Source of the DNA: Noviluteimonas sp052115395 | Lineage (GTDB): Bacteria > Pseudomonadota > Gammaproteobacteria > Xanthomonadales > Xanthomonadaceae | NCBI GenBank assembly: GCA_052115395.1 | Contig: JBFRGO010000003.1 | Direction: 5' to 3' (one strand) | DNA: 64,000 nucleotides | Shown here: positions 26,672 through 35,554 of the stretch, in pieces | Layout: the number at the start of each line of letters is the position of its first letter | How positions within the stretch are numbered: the first letter of the stretch is position 1 | Made by a program: the position numbers and the translations under genes | Notes under the pieces: generated by a model | Told to the model about the DNA's origin: nothing | The model's input: the letters and a program-made list of their open reading frames with translations, nothing else | The model's database searches: none

Positions 26672-28752
26672 GTGCAGATTTTCGCCAGCAACCAGTTCTG
26701 CGCCGAATGCGGCATTTCATCGCCCTGCGCGCGAACGCGCTCGTAACGGCCGTCGGCGTCGAGCGCCCACGCGTTCAAATTATCGGCCAGGTAATTGACC
26801 AGCGCTTCTTCGCGCACGCGTTCGGCCAGGTCCGGTGCAAGCACCGGGAAGCCGGTTTCGATGCGCCGCAGCAGATTGCGTTCCAGCCAGTCGGCGCTGG
26901 AGCAGAACAGTTCCGGATCCCCGTTGTTGGCGAACCAGTACACGCGATGATGTTCGAGGAAGCGCCCGACGATGGAACGCACGCGGATGTTCTCCGACAC
27001 GCCCGGCACGCCGGGGCGCAGCGCGCAGGCGCCGCGCACGATCAGGTCGATCTCCACGCCCGCCTGCGAGGCGACATACAACGCGCGGATGACCTGCGGC
27101 TCGTTGAGTGCGTTCATCTTGGCGACGATGCGCGCCGGTTTGCCCGCACGTGCGTGCTTGGTTTCGCGATCGATGCGTTGCAACACGCCGGCATGCAGGG
27201 TGAAGGGCGACTGCAGCAGGCGCTTGAGCTTCACCGCCGGGGCCAGGCCCGAGAGCTGGCGGAAGATCAGGTCGACATCGTTGCCGATATCCGGATCGGC
27301 GGTGATCAAGCCGAAGTCGGTGTAGGCGCGCGCGGTGCCGGAGTGGTAATTGCCCGTGCCCAGGTGGATGTAACGGCGCAGCTTGCGGCCTTCGCGGCGC
27401 ACGATGAGCAACATCTTGGCGTGCGTCTTGTAGCCGACCACGCCGTAGACCACCTGTACGCCCGCGTCCTGTAAACGATCGGCCAGGCCGAGGTTGGCTT
27501 CTTCATCGAAACGCGCGCGCAACTCGACGACGACCGTGACGTCCTTGCCGTTGCGCGCGGCCTGCACGAGCTGGTCGACGATCGGCGAGTCCTTGCCCGC
27601 GCGATACAGCGTCTGCTTGATCGCCAGCACGTTCGGGTCTTCGGCCGCCTGCTTGATCAACTCCAGCACCGGCGCGAAGGAATCGAAGGGGTGGTGCAGC
27701 AACACGTCGCCTTCGGACACGCGTTCGAACATCGCGTCCATGTCCCGCAGGTTGCGCGGCTGGAAGGCTGCGTATTTCAGGTCGGCGCGTTGCACCAGGT
27801 CGTAGACCTGGATGACGCGATTGAGGTTGACCGGGCCGTTGATGCGATAGACCGCGTTCTCCGGCAAATCGAAATTCACCAGCAGCGTGCGCACGATCTC
27901 GGTCGGGCACTGCTCGGCGATCTCCAGGCGCATCGCGCGCAGGTAGCCGCGGCCGACGAGTTCGTCGCGCAACGCCAGCGCGAGGTTTTCCACTTCTTCC
28001 TCGTCGACGATCAACTCGGAGTTGCGCGTCACGCGGAATTGGTAGGCGCCCTTCACCTGCATGCCCGGGAACAGCTCGTCGACGAAGGCCGACAGCACGG
28101 CGGAGAGGAACACGAAGTCGGTCGGGCCGCCGGAGACTTCCGGCGGGATCTGGATGATGCGCGGCAACGAACGCGGCGCGCGCACGATCGCAAGGTGGCC
28201 CGCACGGCCGAACGCGTCCTTGCCCTTCAGCACGACGACGATGTTCAGCGACTTGTTGAGGATCTTCGGGAACGGATGCGCCGGATCCAGGCCCAGCGGC
28301 GAGAGCACCGGCAGGATTTCGTCGCGGAAGTAATCGCGCAGCCAGCGTGTTTGCCTTGCGGTCCACGCGTCGCGCGGCGCGATGCGGATGCCGGCTTCGG
28401 TCAGTTGCGGGCGCAGCTCTTCGTTCCAGCAGCGGTATTGCGCATCGACCAGGTCCTGCGCGCGCGCATGGATTTCCTTCAGCACCGTCGCCGGCGCCAT
28501 GCCGTCGGGGCCGGGCGGTACGCCGAAGTCCTGCGAATGGCGCACGGTGGCCGCGCGGATCTCGAAGAACTCGTCGAGGTTGGTGCAGGAGATGCACAGG
28601 TAGCGCAGGCGCTCGAGCAGCGGGACCTGCGGGTCGCGCGCTTGCGCGAGCACGCGGAAGTTGAAGTCCAGCTGCGACAGCTCGCGATTGAAGTACATCG
28701 CGGGGTCGCGGAGCGGGTCGACGTCCTGGGGTGTTTCGATGGCGGCGTTCAT
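26668..28752 (-). CDS. ppk1: polyphosphate kinase 1
   Basis: A 694-aa enzyme that polymerises ATP gamma-phosphate into polyphosphate through a phosphohistidine. The N domain starts YFNRELSQLDFNFRVL. The catalytic PLD-like half shows IKQTLYRAGKDS, the autophosphorylated His in VGYKTHAKMLLIV, and the HLGTGNYHSGTA motif that precedes the second active-site part. Length is normal. It overlaps phoR by 4 nt and ppx by 4 nt, so all are likely translated from one message under PhoB. Confidence 0.97.
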   Translation of the reverse strand: MNAAIETPQDVDPLRDPAMYFNRELSQLDFNFRVLAQARDPQVPLLERLRYLCISCTNLDEFFEIRAATVRHSQDFGVPPGPDGMAPATVLKEIHARAQDLVDAQYRCWNEELRPQLTEAGIRIAPRDAWTARQTRWLRDYFRDEILPVLSPLGLDPAHPFPKILNKSLNIVVVLKGKDAFGRAGHLAIVRAPRSLPRIIQIPPEVSGGPTDFVFLSAVLSAFVDELFPGMQVKGAYQFRVTRNSELIVDEEEVENLALALRDELVGRGYLRAMRLEIAEQCPTEIVRTLLVNFDLPENAVYRINGPVNLNRVIQVYDLVQRADLKYAAFQPRNLRDMDAMFERVSEGDVLLHHPFDSFAPVLELIKQAAEDPNVLAIKQTLYRAGKDSPIVDQLVQAARNGKDVTVVVELRARFDEEANLGLADRLQDAGVQVVYGVVGYKTHAKMLLIVRREGRKLRRYIHLGTGNYHSGTARAYTDFGLITADPDIGNDVDLIFRQLSGLAPAVKLKRLLQSPFTLHAGVLQRIDRETKHARAGKPARIVAKMNALNEPQVIRALYVASQAGVEIDLIVRGACALRPGVPGVSENIRVRSIVGRFLEHHRVYWFANNGDPELFCSSADWLERNLLRRIETGFPVLAPDLAERVREEALVNYLADNLNAWALDADGRYERVRAQGDEMPHSAQNWLLAKICT

Positions 28753-30128
28753 GGCTGCGTCGACGGGGCGTGCGTGGATTCTGCCTCAGCCGGGGCAAGG
28801 AAGCCGTCGTGGGGGTCGCGCGGCAGGACGCGATCGGCGGGGAAGTGGCCTGCGAACGTGCTGCCCAGGCCGACTTCGCTGTCGATCGAAAGGCGGGCGC
28901 CGTGCAGGTTCAACACGTGTTTGACGATCGCAAGGCCCAGGCCGGTGCCGCCGCTTTCGCGCGATCGGCTGGTGGACACGCGATAGAAGCGTTCGGTGAT
29001 GCGCGGCAGATGCGCGGCGGGGATGCCGTAACCGGTGTCGTTCACCGCGAGCACCGCGCCGTCGGCTTCGGGGGCAAAACGCACGGTGATCGTGCCGCCG
29101 ACCGGCGTGTAGCGCACCGCGTTGCTGACCAGGTTGGAGAAGGCACTGTGCAGTTCCTTCGTCGAACCGCGCAGGTCGAGCGGCGTGCCGCGCGCCAGCG
29201 TCATGTCGTCGACGACGACGCGATGGCGGCCCTGGCTCAGCGCTTCGGCTTCGCGGCGCAGGGTGGCGAGCATCGAGGCCATCGACACCGGATCGTCGAC
29301 GACACCGTCCTGCGCTTCCAGGCGCGAGAGCGTCAGCAGATCTTCGACGAGCTGCGTCATGCGCTGCGATTGGCGCTGCATCTCGGCGAGCATCGGCGCC
29401 CACTCGGGCTGGTCGGCCGGATCGAGCAGGTCCAGGTAACCGTGGACGACGGTCAGCGGCGTGCGCAGTTCGTGCGAGACGTTCGCGACGAAGTCGCGGC
29501 GCATGTGCTCCAGGCGCATCAGCTTGGTGACATCGCGCGCGACGAGCAGCCACAAGTCTTCCGAGTACGGGATCAGGCGCAGGCTCAGCCGCGTGGTGGC
29601 GTCGACGGGCGAGGGCGTGTCTTGAAGAGGCTCCGCGTTGCGACCGGCGGCGAGCCAGCGCGAGAGCGACATCGAATGCAGGCGTTCGCCGAGCGGCGCG
29701 CCGGCATCGCGCGGATAACGCAAACCCAGCAGCGTCGTCGCCGCGGGGTTGAACCATTGCACGCGCTGGCTGTTGCGTTCGATCACGACCACCGCGTCGG
29801 GCAGGGCCATCGCCGCGGCGCGATAGGCGCGCAGCATCGCGATCAGGCGGCGTTTGCGCGCGCGCACGTCGGATTGGCTGCGGTGCAGTTGGCGGTCGAG
29901 TTCGTTCCACACGCCTTCGCCCTGGGGCGGCGGTACGCGGCTCCCCGCGGACAGACGGGAGAGCACGCCATGCAGGCGCGTGTAGTGCCAGGCGACGATG
30001 CCCAGTGCCGCGAGCGTCACCACCGGCCACGGATACCCGACGATCAGCCCGACGACCACCGCGCCACCGAGGACGGCGGCGAGCTGGCCGAGCGTGCGGG
30101 TCCAGGTCTGTCGTGCGCGGGGTGGCAT
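28749..30128 (-). CDS. phoR: phosphate regulon sensor kinase PhoR
   Basis: A 459-aa histidine kinase. Two N-terminal membrane segments flank a very short loop (LAAVLGGAVVVGLIVGYPWP, VVTLAALGIVAWHYT), as in PhoR, which senses through PhoU and the Pst transporter. A PAS domain lies near residues 110-200 (ALPDAVVVIERNSQRVQWFN). The phospho-acceptor His is in FVANVSHELRTPLTVVHGYL, and the ATP boxes are SNLVSNAVRYTP, VNDTGYGIP and GGTGLGLAIVKHV. It begins 9 nt after phoB. Confidence 0.96.
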   Translation of the reverse strand: MPPRARQTWTRTLGQLAAVLGGAVVVGLIVGYPWPVVTLAALGIVAWHYTRLHGVLSRLSAGSRVPPPQGEGVWNELDRQLHRSQSDVRARKRRLIAMLRAYRAAAMALPDAVVVIERNSQRVQWFNPAATTLLGLRYPRDAGAPLGERLHSMSLSRWLAAGRNAEPLQDTPSPVDATTRLSLRLIPYSEDLWLLVARDVTKLMRLEHMRRDFVANVSHELRTPLTVVHGYLDLLDPADQPEWAPMLAEMQRQSQRMTQLVEDLLTLSRLEAQDGVVDDPVSMASMLATLRREAEALSQGRHRVVVDDMTLARGTPLDLRGSTKELHSAFSNLVSNAVRYTPVGGTITVRFAPEADGAVLAVNDTGYGIPAAHLPRITERFYRVSTSRSRESGGTGLGLAIVKHVLNLHGARLSIDSEVGLGSTFAGHFPADRVLPRDPHDGFLAPAEAESTHAPSTQP

Positions 30129-30137
30129 GCCGCCAGT

Positions 30138-30827
30138 CTAGACCGCGGCGGAGAAGCGGTAGCCTGCGCCGCGCACGGTCTGGACCATTGGGTCGAGCTG
30201 GTGGGGTTCCAGCGTCTTGCGCAGGCGGCGGATGTGGACGTCGACAGTGCGTTCCTCGACGTACACGCTCCCGCCCCACACGTGGTCGAGCAGTTGCGAG
30301 CGGGTGTAGACCCGCTCGGGGTGGGTCATGAAGAAATGCAGCAGGCGATATTCGGTCGGGCCGATCTGCACCGGCGCGTCCTCGGCGAACACGCGGTGGG
30401 CCGCGCCATCGATGCGCAAACCGCCGACCTTGACGCTGCCGTCCTCGTCGTCTTCGCGCGAGCGGCGCATGACCGCGCGGATACGGGCCAGCAATTCGCG
30501 CGCGGAAAAGGGCTTGACGACGTAATCGTCCACGCCCGCTTCCAGCCCGCCGACGCGATCGTTTTCCTCGCCGCGCGCGGTGAGCATGATGATCGGCACC
30601 TCGCGCGTGAGGTGTTCCTTGCGCCAGCGGCGGGCGAGTTCCAGGCCGCTGGTGCCGGGCAGCATCCAGTCCAGCAGGATCAGGTCCGGGACCTTGTCGG
30701 CAATCGCCGACTGGGCTTCGCGGGCGTCACCGGCGTGGACCGGTTCGAACTCGGCCTTGCGCAGGGCGAAGGCCACCATGTCGCGGATGGCCGGTTCGTC
30801 GTCGACGATGAGGATGCGTTTGAGCAT
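30138..30827 (-). CDS. phoB: phosphate regulon response regulator PhoB
   Basis: A 229-aa OmpR-type activator. Receiver motifs: ILIVDDEPAI, phospho-acceptor Asp in LILLDWMLPGTSG, Thr in IIMLTARG, Lys in VVKPFSARELL. The DNA-binding domain starts near residue 130 (GPTEYRLLHFFMTHPERVYT) and ends VRGAGYRFS. It heads the phoB-phoR-ppk-ppx operon, and candidate Pho boxes lie 57-85 nt upstream, pointing to autoregulation. ATG at MLKRILIVDD is chosen over one 45 nt upstream because only this start fits the family length. Confidence 0.96.
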   Translation of the reverse strand: MLKRILIVDDEPAIRDMVAFALRKAEFEPVHAGDAREAQSAIADKVPDLILLDWMLPGTSGLELARRWRKEHLTREVPIIMLTARGEENDRVGGLEAGVDDYVVKPFSARELLARIRAVMRRSREDDEDGSVKVGGLRIDGAAHRVFAEDAPVQIGPTEYRLLHFFMTHPERVYTRSQLLDHVWGGSVYVEERTVDVHIRRLRKTLEPHQLDPMVQTVRGAGYRFSAAV

Positions 30828-30883
30828 GGTGTTGGCGTCGGGGGCCCATGGAGCCCGCGTCTTGCGGACCATGGTGCCAGTAG

Positions 30884-30912
30884 ACGACGGTTTTGTGACC
30901 GTGGGGTGACAC
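30884..30912 (-). promoter_or_regulatory. candidate Pho box upstream of phoB
   Basis: Three heptamers repeat at exactly 11-nt steps, each followed by a 4-nt spacer. Read on the minus strand they are GTGTCAC (30912-30906), CGGTCAC (30901-30895) and CCGTCGT (30890-30884); the spacer after the second is AAAA. The Pho box consensus is 11-nt repeats of CTGTCAT plus four A/T. The match is partial but the spacing is exact, and the position suits autoregulation. Confidence 0.45.
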
Positions 30913-30922
30913 GGTCATCGGG

Positions 30923-32533
30923 TCAATCGCGATCGACCTTGTCGTCTTTCACGCCCTGGCGGTGCAGTTCGAGCACCGTCGGGGTGATCTGTGCGATCCG
31001 CGCGTCGATGCGGGCGCGGGCGTAATAGTCGAGGTCGCCGCGCTTCTTGAGGTTTTCCAGTTGCACCAGCGCGCGTTCCGGGCGGCCGTTCAGGTACTCG
31101 GCTTCGGCGTGGGCTTCGCCGGCACGGATGGGATCGCCGGCCAGGTCGCTCGCACGGGCGAAGGTCTCCTGGTAGACCGGGTCGTCCGCGGCCACCGCAG
31201 CCAGTGCGCGCAGGATGCCCTGCGCCTTCTTGCCCGAAGCCGCATCGCCGCGTTCGCCCAAAACCTGTGCGTAGGTCAGCACCACCGCGCGATTGCGCGG
31301 CATGCGGTCGACCAGGCGCTGGAAGCGCGCATCGGCATCGGCTTTCTTGCCGGCGCGGGCTTCCATTTCGCCCATCGCCAGTTGCAGCCACGTGTCGTTC
31401 GGGAATTTCTTCAGCACCGGGTCGAGATCGGACATCGCGGCCGCCGGCTGGTTGTCCTGCAGGCGTGCGAGCGCAAGGCCGTATTGCTGGGCGTCGTCGA
31501 GCGGCGCCTTGTTGCGCATCTGCTCGTATTCGCGCACGGCCTCGGCGGGCGTGTTGGCGCTGAGCACGCGCATGCGTTCCTTCGCCCAGCCGAAGTTGCC
31601 GGTGCCCGCGGCCGAAAGCGAGGCCTGCGGCAGGCGGATGTTGCCCGGCAGCATCACGTTGGCGGTGGTGGGCGCGGCGAAGTTGTTGGTGTCCTTCAGC
31701 GCCGCCGCGCGTTCCTTCGCTTCGCTGATGCGCGTGACGGTGATCGGGTGGGTCTGCAGGTAATCGGGCGTGCGTTCGCGCGAGCCGCCCTGGTTGGCGC
31801 GCACCCAGCCCTGCAGCGTGGTGAAGAATTCGGCCATCGCCTTGGGGTCGTAGCCGCTGCGCCAGAGGGTCTGCATGCCGACGCGGTCGGCTTCGGCTTC
31901 GTTGTCGCGGGTGTAGTCGATCTGGCGCTGGTACATCAGCGCCTGGCCGGCGGACAACGCGGCCATCGTCGCATCGTCGCTGGAATTGCCGCCCGCCTGC
32001 TGCGCGACGAGGATCGCGCCGAGCATCGCGAGCAGGATCGGCACGCTTTCGCGTTGCGCGCGTTCGACGCCGCGCAGCACGTGGTCCTGCGTGACGTGCG
32101 CGATTTCGTGCGACAGCACGCTGGCCACCTGGTCCTCGCGCGAGGCGGCGAGCACCAGGCCGGCGTTGGTGCCGACGTAGCCGCCCAGCGTGGCGAAGGC
32201 GTTGATCTGCCGGTCCTTCATCAGGAAGAAGGTGAATTTCTGGCGCGGCTTGTCGCTGTTGGCCGCCAGCTTGTGGCCGACCGCCTGCAGCCAGTCCTCC
32301 AAAAGCGGATCGTCGAGGATGTAGCCGTAGTGGCGCAGCTGGCTGAGCGTCATCGCGCCGTATTCGGCCTGCTGCGACGGGCCGAGGACTTCGCCGGCCG
32401 ACGAACCGATGTCGGGCAGGCGCGTTTTGTTGATGGTGTTCTGCGCCAGCAGGGGCGCGGCGAAGGACAGGGTGGCCAGCACGGCGAGGGCGAGCGGGGC
32501 CAGGCGTGGTCGGAATCGAATGGGGGTCTGCAC
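30923..32533 (-). CDS. bepA: M48 metalloprotease with TPR repeats (BepA-like)
   Basis: A 536-aa periplasmic protease with signal LAPLALAVLATLSFAAPLLAQ. The zinc site is SHEIAHVTQDH (HExxH, near residue 130), with the third ligand in NEAEADRVGMQTL. The C-terminal half (residues 300-530) is helical TPR-like (DAQQYGLALARLQDNQPAAA). BepA handles assembly or degradation of outer-membrane proteins such as LptD and interacts with the BAM complex. A GTG start is chosen: GAGGAAG lies 8 nt before it and the signal peptide follows directly, while upstream ATG starts would add a non-signal extension. Confidence 0.88.
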   Translation of the reverse strand: MQTPIRFRPRLAPLALAVLATLSFAAPLLAQNTINKTRLPDIGSSAGEVLGPSQQAEYGAMTLSQLRHYGYILDDPLLEDWLQAVGHKLAANSDKPRQKFTFFLMKDRQINAFATLGGYVGTNAGLVLAASREDQVASVLSHEIAHVTQDHVLRGVERAQRESVPILLAMLGAILVAQQAGGNSSDDATMAALSAGQALMYQRQIDYTRDNEAEADRVGMQTLWRSGYDPKAMAEFFTTLQGWVRANQGGSRERTPDYLQTHPITVTRISEAKERAAALKDTNNFAAPTTANVMLPGNIRLPQASLSAAGTGNFGWAKERMRVLSANTPAEAVREYEQMRNKAPLDDAQQYGLALARLQDNQPAAAMSDLDPVLKKFPNDTWLQLAMGEMEARAGKKADADARFQRLVDRMPRNRAVVLTYAQVLGERGDAASGKKAQGILRALAAVAADDPVYQETFARASDLAGDPIRAGEAHAEAEYLNGRPERALVQLENLKKRGDLDYYARARIDARIAQITPTVLELHRQGVKDDKVDRD

Positions 32534-32706
32534 GCAGGCTTCCTCGCACGGGGCCGGTGAACCACCGGTTAATTCATCTAACCACGCTTCGGGCCGCGTG
32601 CGCCTACGCAGTGTTGCACCCATGCTTCCCCAAAGGGGTGGAAATGCGCGGCGTGTCGTCCCATATTCCCGACCATCGCACAGCGCCACAAGTTTCCGGA
32701 GCCGCC

Positions 32707-32970
32707 ATGACCAACCCCATCATCACCATCTACAGCACGGCGATCTGCCCGTACTGCGTCGCCGCCAAGAACTTCCTGAAGAGCAAGGGCCTGGCCTGGA
32801 ACGAAGTGCGCATCGACACCGCGCCGGGCGAGCGCGACAAGATGGTCGAGCGCACGCGCCGCACGTCGGTGCCGCAGATCTTCGTGGGCGATACGCACGT
32901 GGGCGGCTACGACGACATGATGGCGCTGCATCGCGCAGGCAAGCTCGAACCGTTGCTGGTGGGCGCATGA
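32707..32970 (+). CDS. grxC: glutaredoxin 3
   Basis: An 87-aa thioredoxin-fold protein with the dithiol active site CPYC (residues 14-17, IYSTAICPYCVAAKNFL), the cis-Pro motif TSVPQIFVG and the glutathione-binding GGYDDMMAL. It reduces disulfides and protein-glutathione mixed disulfides in the cytoplasm. Its stop overlaps the start of the following AhpD-like gene by ATGA, linking two thiol-redox proteins. Confidence 0.95.
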   Translation: MTNPIITIYSTAICPYCVAAKNFLKSKGLAWNEVRIDTAPGERDKMVERTRRTSVPQIFVGDTHVGGYDDMMALHRAGKLEPLLVGA

Positions 32971-33377
32971 GCGGCGAGGGCGGCGCCGATTCCGGCGAGA
33001 GCGGGGATCGCGTCCGCGAATTCACCGAATTCCGCAAGCGGATGAACGAGCGGATCCTGGCCGAGCCCAACCAGGTGGTCCGCCGCTTCTTCGCGCTGGA
33101 CACGCAGACCTACCAGGCCGGCGCGCTCGACGTGAAGACCAAGGAGCTGCTGGGCCTGGTCGCCTCGATGGTCCTGCGTTGCGACGACTGCATCAGCTAC
33201 CACGTGGCGCAGTGCCGCGAGGCGGGCGTGACCCGCGACGAGATGTTCGAAACCTTCTCGGTCGGCCTGGTGGTCGGTGGTTCGATCGTGATCCCGCACC
33301 TGCGGCGCGCGGTGGATTTCCTCGACAAGCTCGAGTCCGGGGAAGCCGCGTCCGCGTCCGCCCACGATCACGGCTGA
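32967..33377 (+). CDS. carboxymuconolactone decarboxylase family (AhpD-like) protein
   Basis: A 136-aa all-helical protein with the AhpD redox motif Glu-x-Cys-x2-Cys-x3-His in TKELLGLVASMVLRCDDCISYH (residues about 48-69). Such proteins are thiol-dependent peroxidase or reductase partners rather than decarboxylases. The conserved Cys pair and His support a redox role, and the coupled glutaredoxin gene could supply electrons. The C-terminus ends in a short Ala/Ser/His tail. Confidence 0.85.
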   Translation: MSGEGGADSGESGDRVREFTEFRKRMNERILAEPNQVVRRFFALDTQTYQAGALDVKTKELLGLVASMVLRCDDCISYHVAQCREAGVTRDEMFETFSVGLVVGGSIVIPHLRRAVDFLDKLESGEAASASAHDHG

Positions 33378-33410
33378 CCCTACGCCCCCGGACGGAGCCC
33401 CGCCCCGGTC

Positions 33411-33419
33411 TGGCATAAT
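33411..33419 (+). promoter_or_regulatory. possible extended -10 promoter of icd
   Basis: TGGCATAAT has an extended TGn motif plus CATAAT, 64 nt before the isocitrate dehydrogenase start. No good -35 is seen at the right distance. Confidence 0.35.
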
Positions 33420-33482
33420 TGCGGGCTCCCACACCCCGACGGCACGCGCCTGCGTGCCGTCCGCACGTCCGGAACGCCTCCA

Positions 33483-34505
33483 ATGACGCAGACCCCCGCA
33501 TCGCACACCATCACCGTCCTCCGCGGCGACGGCATCGGCCCCGAAATCATGGAGGCCACGCTCCACGTGCTGGACACGATGGACCTCGGGCTTCAGTACG
33601 AGTTCGCCGAAGCGGGCATGACGGCGCTGGAGAAGGTCGGCGAACTGCTGCCGGCGGCGACGATGGAATCGATCCGCAAGAACCGCATCGCGCTCAAGAG
33701 CCCGCTGACCACGCCGGTCGGCGAAGGCTTCAGCTCGATCAACGTCGAGCTGCGCAAGCGCTTCGACCTCTACGCCAACGTGCGCCCGGCCAAGAGCTTC
33801 CCGAACACCAAGTCGCGCTTCCCGACCGGCGTGGACCTGATCACCGTCCGCGAGAACACCGAAGGCGCGTACATCGGCGAAGGCCAGTCGGTGTCGGAAG
33901 ACGGCGAGACCGCGCTGCTCACGCAGAAGGTCACGCGCCGCGGTTCGGAGCGCATCGTGCGCTACGCGTTCGAACTCGCGCGCCGCACCGGTCGCAAGAA
34001 GGTGACGGTGGTGCACAAGGCCAACATCCTGAAGTCGACCTCGGGCCTGTTCCTCAAGACCGCGCGCATCGTGGCGGCCGAATATCCCGACATCCAGTGC
34101 AACGAGATGATCGTGGACAACACCTGCATGCAGCTGGTGATGAAGCCCGAACAGTTCGACATCATCGTGACGACGAACCTGTTCGGCGACATCATTTCCG
34201 ACCTGTGCGCCGGCCTCGTCGGCGGCCTGGGCCTCGCGCCGGGCGCGAACATCGGCACGGATGCGGCGATCTTCGAAGCCGTGCACGGCTCGGCGCCGGA
34301 CATCGCGGGCAAGGGCCTGGCCAATCCGTGCGCGCTGCTGCTCGCCGCGGCGCAGATGCTCGACCACCTCGGCATGACGGACAAGGCGACCAAGCTGCGC
34401 GAGGCGATCATCGCCACGCTGGAAGCGAAGGATTCGCTCACGCCCGACCTGGGCGGCGAGGGCAACACGATGTCCTTCGCCAAGGCCATCGCCAAGCGCG
34501 TGTAA
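33483..34505 (+). CDS. icd: NAD-dependent isocitrate dehydrogenase
   Basis: A 340-aa beta-decarboxylating dehydrogenase converting isocitrate to 2-oxoglutarate in the TCA cycle. It shows the substrate-phosphate/Ser loop SPLTTPVGEGFSSIN, RENTEGAYIGEG, the catalytic VHKANILKST and NLFGDIISDLCA. The cofactor loop is EAVHGSAPDIAGK: Asp-Ile after Pro marks NAD, where NADP enzymes have Lys-Tyr. The GTDAAIFEAVHG pattern fits the short bacterial NAD-IDH type described in Xanthomonas rather than isopropylmalate dehydrogenase. A strong terminator follows. Confidence 0.9.
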   Translation: MTQTPASHTITVLRGDGIGPEIMEATLHVLDTMDLGLQYEFAEAGMTALEKVGELLPAATMESIRKNRIALKSPLTTPVGEGFSSINVELRKRFDLYANVRPAKSFPNTKSRFPTGVDLITVRENTEGAYIGEGQSVSEDGETALLTQKVTRRGSERIVRYAFELARRTGRKKVTVVHKANILKSTSGLFLKTARIVAAEYPDIQCNEMIVDNTCMQLVMKPEQFDIIVTTNLFGDIISDLCAGLVGGLGLAPGANIGTDAAIFEAVHGSAPDIAGKGLANPCALLLAAAQMLDHLGMTDKATKLREAIIATLEAKDSLTPDLGGEGNTMSFAKAIAKRV

Positions 34506-34530
34506 TACCTCCGCTCCAGGGGAGGTCAAA

Positions 34531-34561
34531 AAGAAACCCGCCGATGGCGGGTTTCTTTTTG
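34531..34561 (+). terminator. intrinsic terminator of icd
   Basis: Perfect 12-bp stem AAGAAACCCGCC/GGCGGGTTTCTT with a GAT loop, followed by more T. The leading A-run makes it usable from both strands, serving also the convergent Bax-inhibitor-1 gene. Confidence 0.9.
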
Positions 34562-34598
34562 GGTGGGGTCAAGCCACCGCGAACCTTGCGTGCAGACC

Positions 34599-35357
34599 TC
34601 AGTCGCGCAACTTCGACAGCAAACGCAGGAATTCGACGTACAGCCACACCAGCGTGACCATCAGGCCGAACGCGCCGTACCACTCCATGTACTTCGGTGC
34701 GTTGGCCGCGACGCCCGATTCGATGAAATCGAAGTCGAGCACCAAATTCATCGCGGCGACCACGACGACGAACAGGCTGAAGCCGATGCCGATCACGCCC
34801 GATTCGTGGATGTAGGGAATGTCGGTGCCGAACATGCGCATCACGATCGTGGCGAGGTAGATCAGCGCGATGCCGCCGGTCGCCGCGACGACGCCGAGCT
34901 TGAAGTTTTCCGTCGCGCGGATCAGGCCCGAGCGATAGGCCATCAACAGCGCGAACAGCGTGCCCATCGTCAGCAGCACCGCCTGCATCACGATGCCCGG
35001 ATACCGCGCTTCGAAGACCGCGGACATCGCACCGAGGAACAGGCCTTCGGACAGCGCGTACAGCGGCGCGGTGACCGGTGCCCAGGTCTTCTTGAAGATC
35101 GTCGCCAGCGCGAACACCAGCCCGCCGACCATGCCGCCGATCAGGAAGATCGGAAGTTGGGGCGACATGCTGGCTTCGGTGGGCGCGACGGCGTTCCAGG
35201 CGTAGGCGCCCGTGAGTACCGCGAGCAGGAGCAGCAGGCCGGTCTTGTTGACCGTGCCGTTGAGCGTCATCGCCTGGCCGTCGCGCGTGACGACCGCGCC
35301 GCTGCCGATGTCGAGGAACGTGGAGTCCTTGAGCGCCGGATTTCCGCTGCGAAGCAT
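34599..35357 (-). CDS. Bax inhibitor-1/YccA family membrane protein
   Basis: A 252-aa protein with seven likely membrane helices, for example TGLLLLLAVLTGAYAW, LPIFLIGGMVGGLVFALATI and GIGFSLFVVVVAAMNLVLDF. The motif FDFIESGVAANAPKYMEWYG is diagnostic of the YbhL/YccA (TMBIM) group, whose members are pH-sensitive Ca2+ leak channels or modulators of FtsH proteolysis. The ATG with upstream AGAGG is chosen; an in-frame extension upstream runs through the tRNA-Pro gene and is not coding. Confidence 0.92.
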   Translation of the reverse strand: MLRSGNPALKDSTFLDIGSGAVVTRDGQAMTLNGTVNKTGLLLLLAVLTGAYAWNAVAPTEASMSPQLPIFLIGGMVGGLVFALATIFKKTWAPVTAPLYALSEGLFLGAMSAVFEARYPGIVMQAVLLTMGTLFALLMAYRSGLIRATENFKLGVVAATGGIALIYLATIVMRMFGTDIPYIHESGVIGIGFSLFVVVVAAMNLVLDFDFIESGVAANAPKYMEWYGAFGLMVTLVWLYVEFLRLLSKLRD

Positions 35358-35471
35358 GCCTCTTCCCCTTGTATGAACGATCGATGGAGCATAGCGTGGA
35401 CCGCCCGCGTTGACAGGCGGGGCGGCGGGTTCCCAGAATCCCGCGTCCCGGCAGCCCGGGCCGTCAAACAT

Positions 35472-35548
35472 CGGGGTATAGCGCAGTCTGGTAGCGCGCC
35501 TGCTTTGGGAGCAGGATGTCGGGGGTTCGAATCCCTCTACCCCGACCA
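35472..35548 (+). tRNA. tRNA-Pro(UGG)
   Basis: A 77-nt cloverleaf with acceptor CGGGGTA/TACCCCG, anticodon stem CCTGC/GCAGG around the TGG anticodon, TTCGAAT T-loop, and CCA encoded in the genome. First of a cluster of tRNA genes. Confidence 0.97.
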
Positions 35549-35554
35549 ATCGAA

